This document shows positions 13,665-15,133 of a stretch of DNA of 15,133 nucleotides, in pieces (the first letter of the stretch is position 1; each line of letters starts with the position of its first letter). Under the pieces are notes generated by a model that did no database searches, was not told the DNA's origin, and worked only from the letters and a program-made list of their open reading frames with translations. The position numbers and the translations under genes are program-made. This DNA comes from Ardenticatenaceae bacterium (GTDB lineage: Bacteria > Chloroflexota > Anaerolineae > Promineifilales > Promineifilaceae): contig JACKBR010000079.1 of assembly GCA_020634495.1 (NCBI GenBank), positions 1-15,133 of the forward strand, given 5' to 3'.

Positions 13665-14948
13665 ATGCAAAAACCACGAATTATCATCATCGGTGCGGGA
13701 TTTGGCGGCCTGTTTGCCGCCCGCGCTTTGGCCAACAAACCGGTTGAAGTGCTGCTCATTGACCGCAGCAACTTCCACACCTTTACCCCCCTGCTCTACC
13801 AGGTGGCCACCTGCGCCCTGGACCCATCAGAAATTGCCTACCCGGTGCGCACCATCTTCCGCAAAAACCGGAACATTCGCTCCTTGCTGGGCAATGTTTC
13901 CGCTATTGACTACGCGAACAAGATGATTGAAGTGCAAATTGGCGAACGCCAACTGCAAGAGCCTTACGATTATCTCATTCTGGCAACGGGCAGCACCCCC
14001 ACCTACTTTGGCAATGACGGCTTCCGCAAAAATGCGCTGGAACTGCGCACCCTGAACGATGCCATCAACCTGCGCAACCATATTCTCTCTTTATTTGAGC
14101 AGGCCACCTGGGAAGATGACGACACTGTGCGCGAAGCGATGACAACCATCGTTGTGGTGGGCGGCGGGCCAACTGGTTTGGAGACGGCCGGAGCGATTTA
14201 CGAGTTGTACAACCACGTGCTCAATCGCGAATATCTGCACCGGGAGATGCGTACGCGGGTCATTTTGGTAGAAATGCAGCCGCACCTGCTGGCCCCTTAT
14301 CCGGATAAATTGCGGCAAGCGGCTTTAGAGCAGCTAAAATCTTTAGGTGTCGAGGTGCGTTTAGGCAGCCCGGTCAAAGAGGTTGGCGACGACCACGTAA
14401 CCCTGGCGGATGGGTCTGTAATTGGCACGCACACACTGGTTTGGGCCGCAGGCGTGAAGGGGTCGCCCCTGGCAGAAATGCTAGAAGTGCCGCTCCAGCG
14501 CGGCGGGCAGCTGCCCATCTTACCCACCACAGAGGTAATTGATCGCCCTGGCATTTACGCTGTGGGCGACATGGCTTACCTGGAAGATGGCGCGGGTCAG
14601 CCGTATCCGATGGTGATTCCGGTGGCGCAGCAGCAGGGGGAGCTGGCGGCACGTAATATTTTGGCGGAGATGGGGGGTGGAGAGAAACGGCCGTTTCGCT
14701 ATCATGATCGGGGCAGCATGGCCACCATTGGCCGCCGTCGCGCCGTGGCCTGGATTTACAACAAGGTACAGCTGCGCGGCTTTTTAGCCTGGCTGGCCTG
14801 GCTGGCGCTTCATCTGATTACCTTGCTGGGCTTCCGCAACCGGCTGAATGTGTTTGTGAACTGGGTGTGGAATTATTTTACCTATGACCGTTCCGTGCGG
14901 ATTATTTTGGAACAGGGGCGGGGAGAGGCGGTGAAAAGTAAAAAGTGA
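13665..14948 (+). CDS. ndh: Type II NADH dehydrogenase (NAD(P)/FAD-dependent oxidoreductase)
   Basis: 427 aa, typical NDH-2 size. Single-subunit, non-proton-pumping NADH:quinone oxidoreductase at the inner face of the membrane. FAD-binding Rossmann motif GAGFGGLFAARAL (10-22), HTFTPLLYQVATCALDPSEI (38-57) characteristic of NDH-2, ATGSTPTYFG (107-116), the NADH-binding motif VVVGGGPTGLETAGAI (163-178), the second FAD motif GIYAVGDMAYLE (296-307), and AQQQGELAARNI (321-332) in the quinone/flavin region. A hydrophobic C-terminus (FLAWLAWLALHLITLLGF, 373-390) provides membrane attachment. The ribosome binding site is weak (AAAAGG about 14 nt upstream) and no promoter is clear. The last seven codons run into a heptanucleotide repeat. 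A sulfide:quinone reductase is less likely: no conserved Cys pair is seen. Confidence 0.93.
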   Translation: MQKPRIIIIGAGFGGLFAARALANKPVEVLLIDRSNFHTFTPLLYQVATCALDPSEIAYPVRTIFRKNRNIRSLLGNVSAIDYANKMIEVQIGERQLQEPYDYLILATGSTPTYFGNDGFRKNALELRTLNDAINLRNHILSLFEQATWEDDDTVREAMTTIVVVGGGPTGLETAGAIYELYNHVLNREYLHREMRTRVILVEMQPHLLAPYPDKLRQAALEQLKSLGVEVRLGSPVKEVGDDHVTLADGSVIGTHTLVWAAGVKGSPLAEMLEVPLQRGGQLPILPTTEVIDRPGIYAVGDMAYLEDGAGQPYPMVIPVAQQQGELAARNILAEMGGGEKRPFRYHDRGSMATIGRRRAVAWIYNKVQLRGFLAWLAWLALHLITLLGFRNRLNVFVNWVWNYFTYDRSVRIILEQGRGEAVKSKK

Positions 14949-14981
14949 AAGTGAAAAGTGGCAGGTTGCAGGTTGCAGGTT
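14931..14981. repeat. Heptanucleotide tract at the 3' end of ndh
   Basis: GTGAAAA, GTAAAAA, GTGAAA, GTGAAAA, GTG, then three perfect copies of GCAGGTT (14961-14981). The first part overlaps the last codons and the stop codon of ndh (encoding VKSKK). The purine-rich part matches the tract at 8577-8645. Confidence 0.8.
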
Positions 14982-14983
14982 TT

Positions 14984-15026
14984 AACCATGCGGCGGTTCG
15001 TCTTGAACCGCCGCATGGTTTTTTTT
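14984..15026 (+). terminator. Strong rho-independent terminator of ndh
   Basis: A perfect 16-bp stem, AACCATGCGGCGGTTC with GAACCGCCGCATGGTT, 5-nt loop, followed by eight T (15019-15026). It lies between convergent genes. On the minus strand there is no matching U-run, so it mainly serves ndh. Confidence 0.95.
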
Positions 15027-15028
15027 AA

Positions 15029-15133
15029 TCAAATAGAAAAGACAGTGCGAACGACGTTTTTCATCTCGGTGATGTTGTCGGCCACTGATTTTTGGCCACG
15101 AAAGATGGCGCTGCCAGCAACCAGGGCTGTTGC
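15029..15133 (-). CDS. rpe: Ribulose-phosphate 3-epimerase, C-terminal fragment
   Basis: The last 34 codons and TGA of a gene that runs off the right edge. The fragment reads ATALVAGSAIFRGQKSVADN and continues to VVRTVFSI. LVAGSAIF is the hallmark final strand and phosphate-binding loop of ribulose-phosphate 3-epimerase, and a C-terminal helix follows as expected. The enzyme interconverts ribulose 5-phosphate and xylulose 5-phosphate in the pentose phosphate pathway. Another TIM-barrel phosphate-sugar epimerase is possible from so short a piece. Confidence 0.75.
   Translation of the reverse strand, partial: ATALVAGSAIFRGQKSVADNITEMKNVVRTVFSI

Larger units (their letters stand above)
222..14694. 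repeat. Dispersed palindrome ACGGCCGT, 20 exact copies
   Basis: First bases at 222, 858, 1253, 1953, 2422, 3153, 3852, 4352, 4902, 5400, 6727, 8823, 10365, 10657, 10892, 11929, 12345, 12532, 12890 and 14687. Eighteen are inside genes and two (4352, 12532) between genes. An 8-mer of this composition is expected about 0.3 times in 15 kb at ~55% GC (hand estimate). By frame, eight encode T-A-V, seven G-R and three R-P. One-base variants around the CGGCCG core are also common (for example 4860s, 6331, 9546, 9828, 11885). The solute-binding/OmpA gene has none. Confidence 0.9.

Overview
The window is bacterial chromosome of roughly 55% GC (estimated by eye), with dense protein coding and no phage, plasmid or CRISPR signs. 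Gene content, short heptanucleotide tracts between genes and a very frequent palindrome (ACGGCCGT, 20 copies) suggest a member of the Chloroflexota (Anaerolineae/Caldilineae-like). That placement is inference, since there is no rRNA or other phylogenetic marker.

Layout. Positions 21-4243 hold four minus-strand genes. In transcription order they are a GyrI-like ligand-binding protein, an AraC-type activator with its own GyrI-like domain, an MFS exporter (TTG start), and an Eis-type GNAT acetyltransferase with an SCP2-like tail. Together they look like a drug or xenobiotic response cluster. A folded repeat lies upstream of the AraC gene and a hairpin lies upstream of the GyrI-like gene.

From 4443 the genes run on the plus strand. 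An MscS-type channel overlaps a SpeA-like PLP decarboxylase by 8 nt. Next come two large extracytoplasmic proteins: a membrane-anchored solute-binding domain fused to an OmpA-like domain, and a lipoprotein with a solute-binding domain fused to a VWA domain with a complete MIDAS motif. No permease or ATPase accompanies them. Then follow a class I SAM methyltransferase, a tRNA-dihydrouridine synthase (apparently leaderless), GTP cyclohydrolase I (folE) behind a consensus promoter and a leader of about 250 nt, and a type II NADH dehydrogenase ending at a strong terminator. The last 105 bases hold the C-terminal end of a minus-strand ribulose-phosphate 3-epimerase.

The most unusual feature is ACGGCCGT. 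It occurs 20 times, 18 of them inside genes, in all three reading frames, and often writes the peptide TAV (ETAV/DTAV) into unrelated proteins. It resembles the HIP1 palindrome of cyanobacteria in behaviour but not in sequence. Next in interest are the paired solute-binding-OmpA and solute-binding-VWA proteins, and the variety of intergenic repeats: three heptanucleotide tracts, two palindromic elements, a decamer repeat and a 15-nt triplet repeat. Some of these supply ribosome binding sites or the last codons of neighbouring genes.
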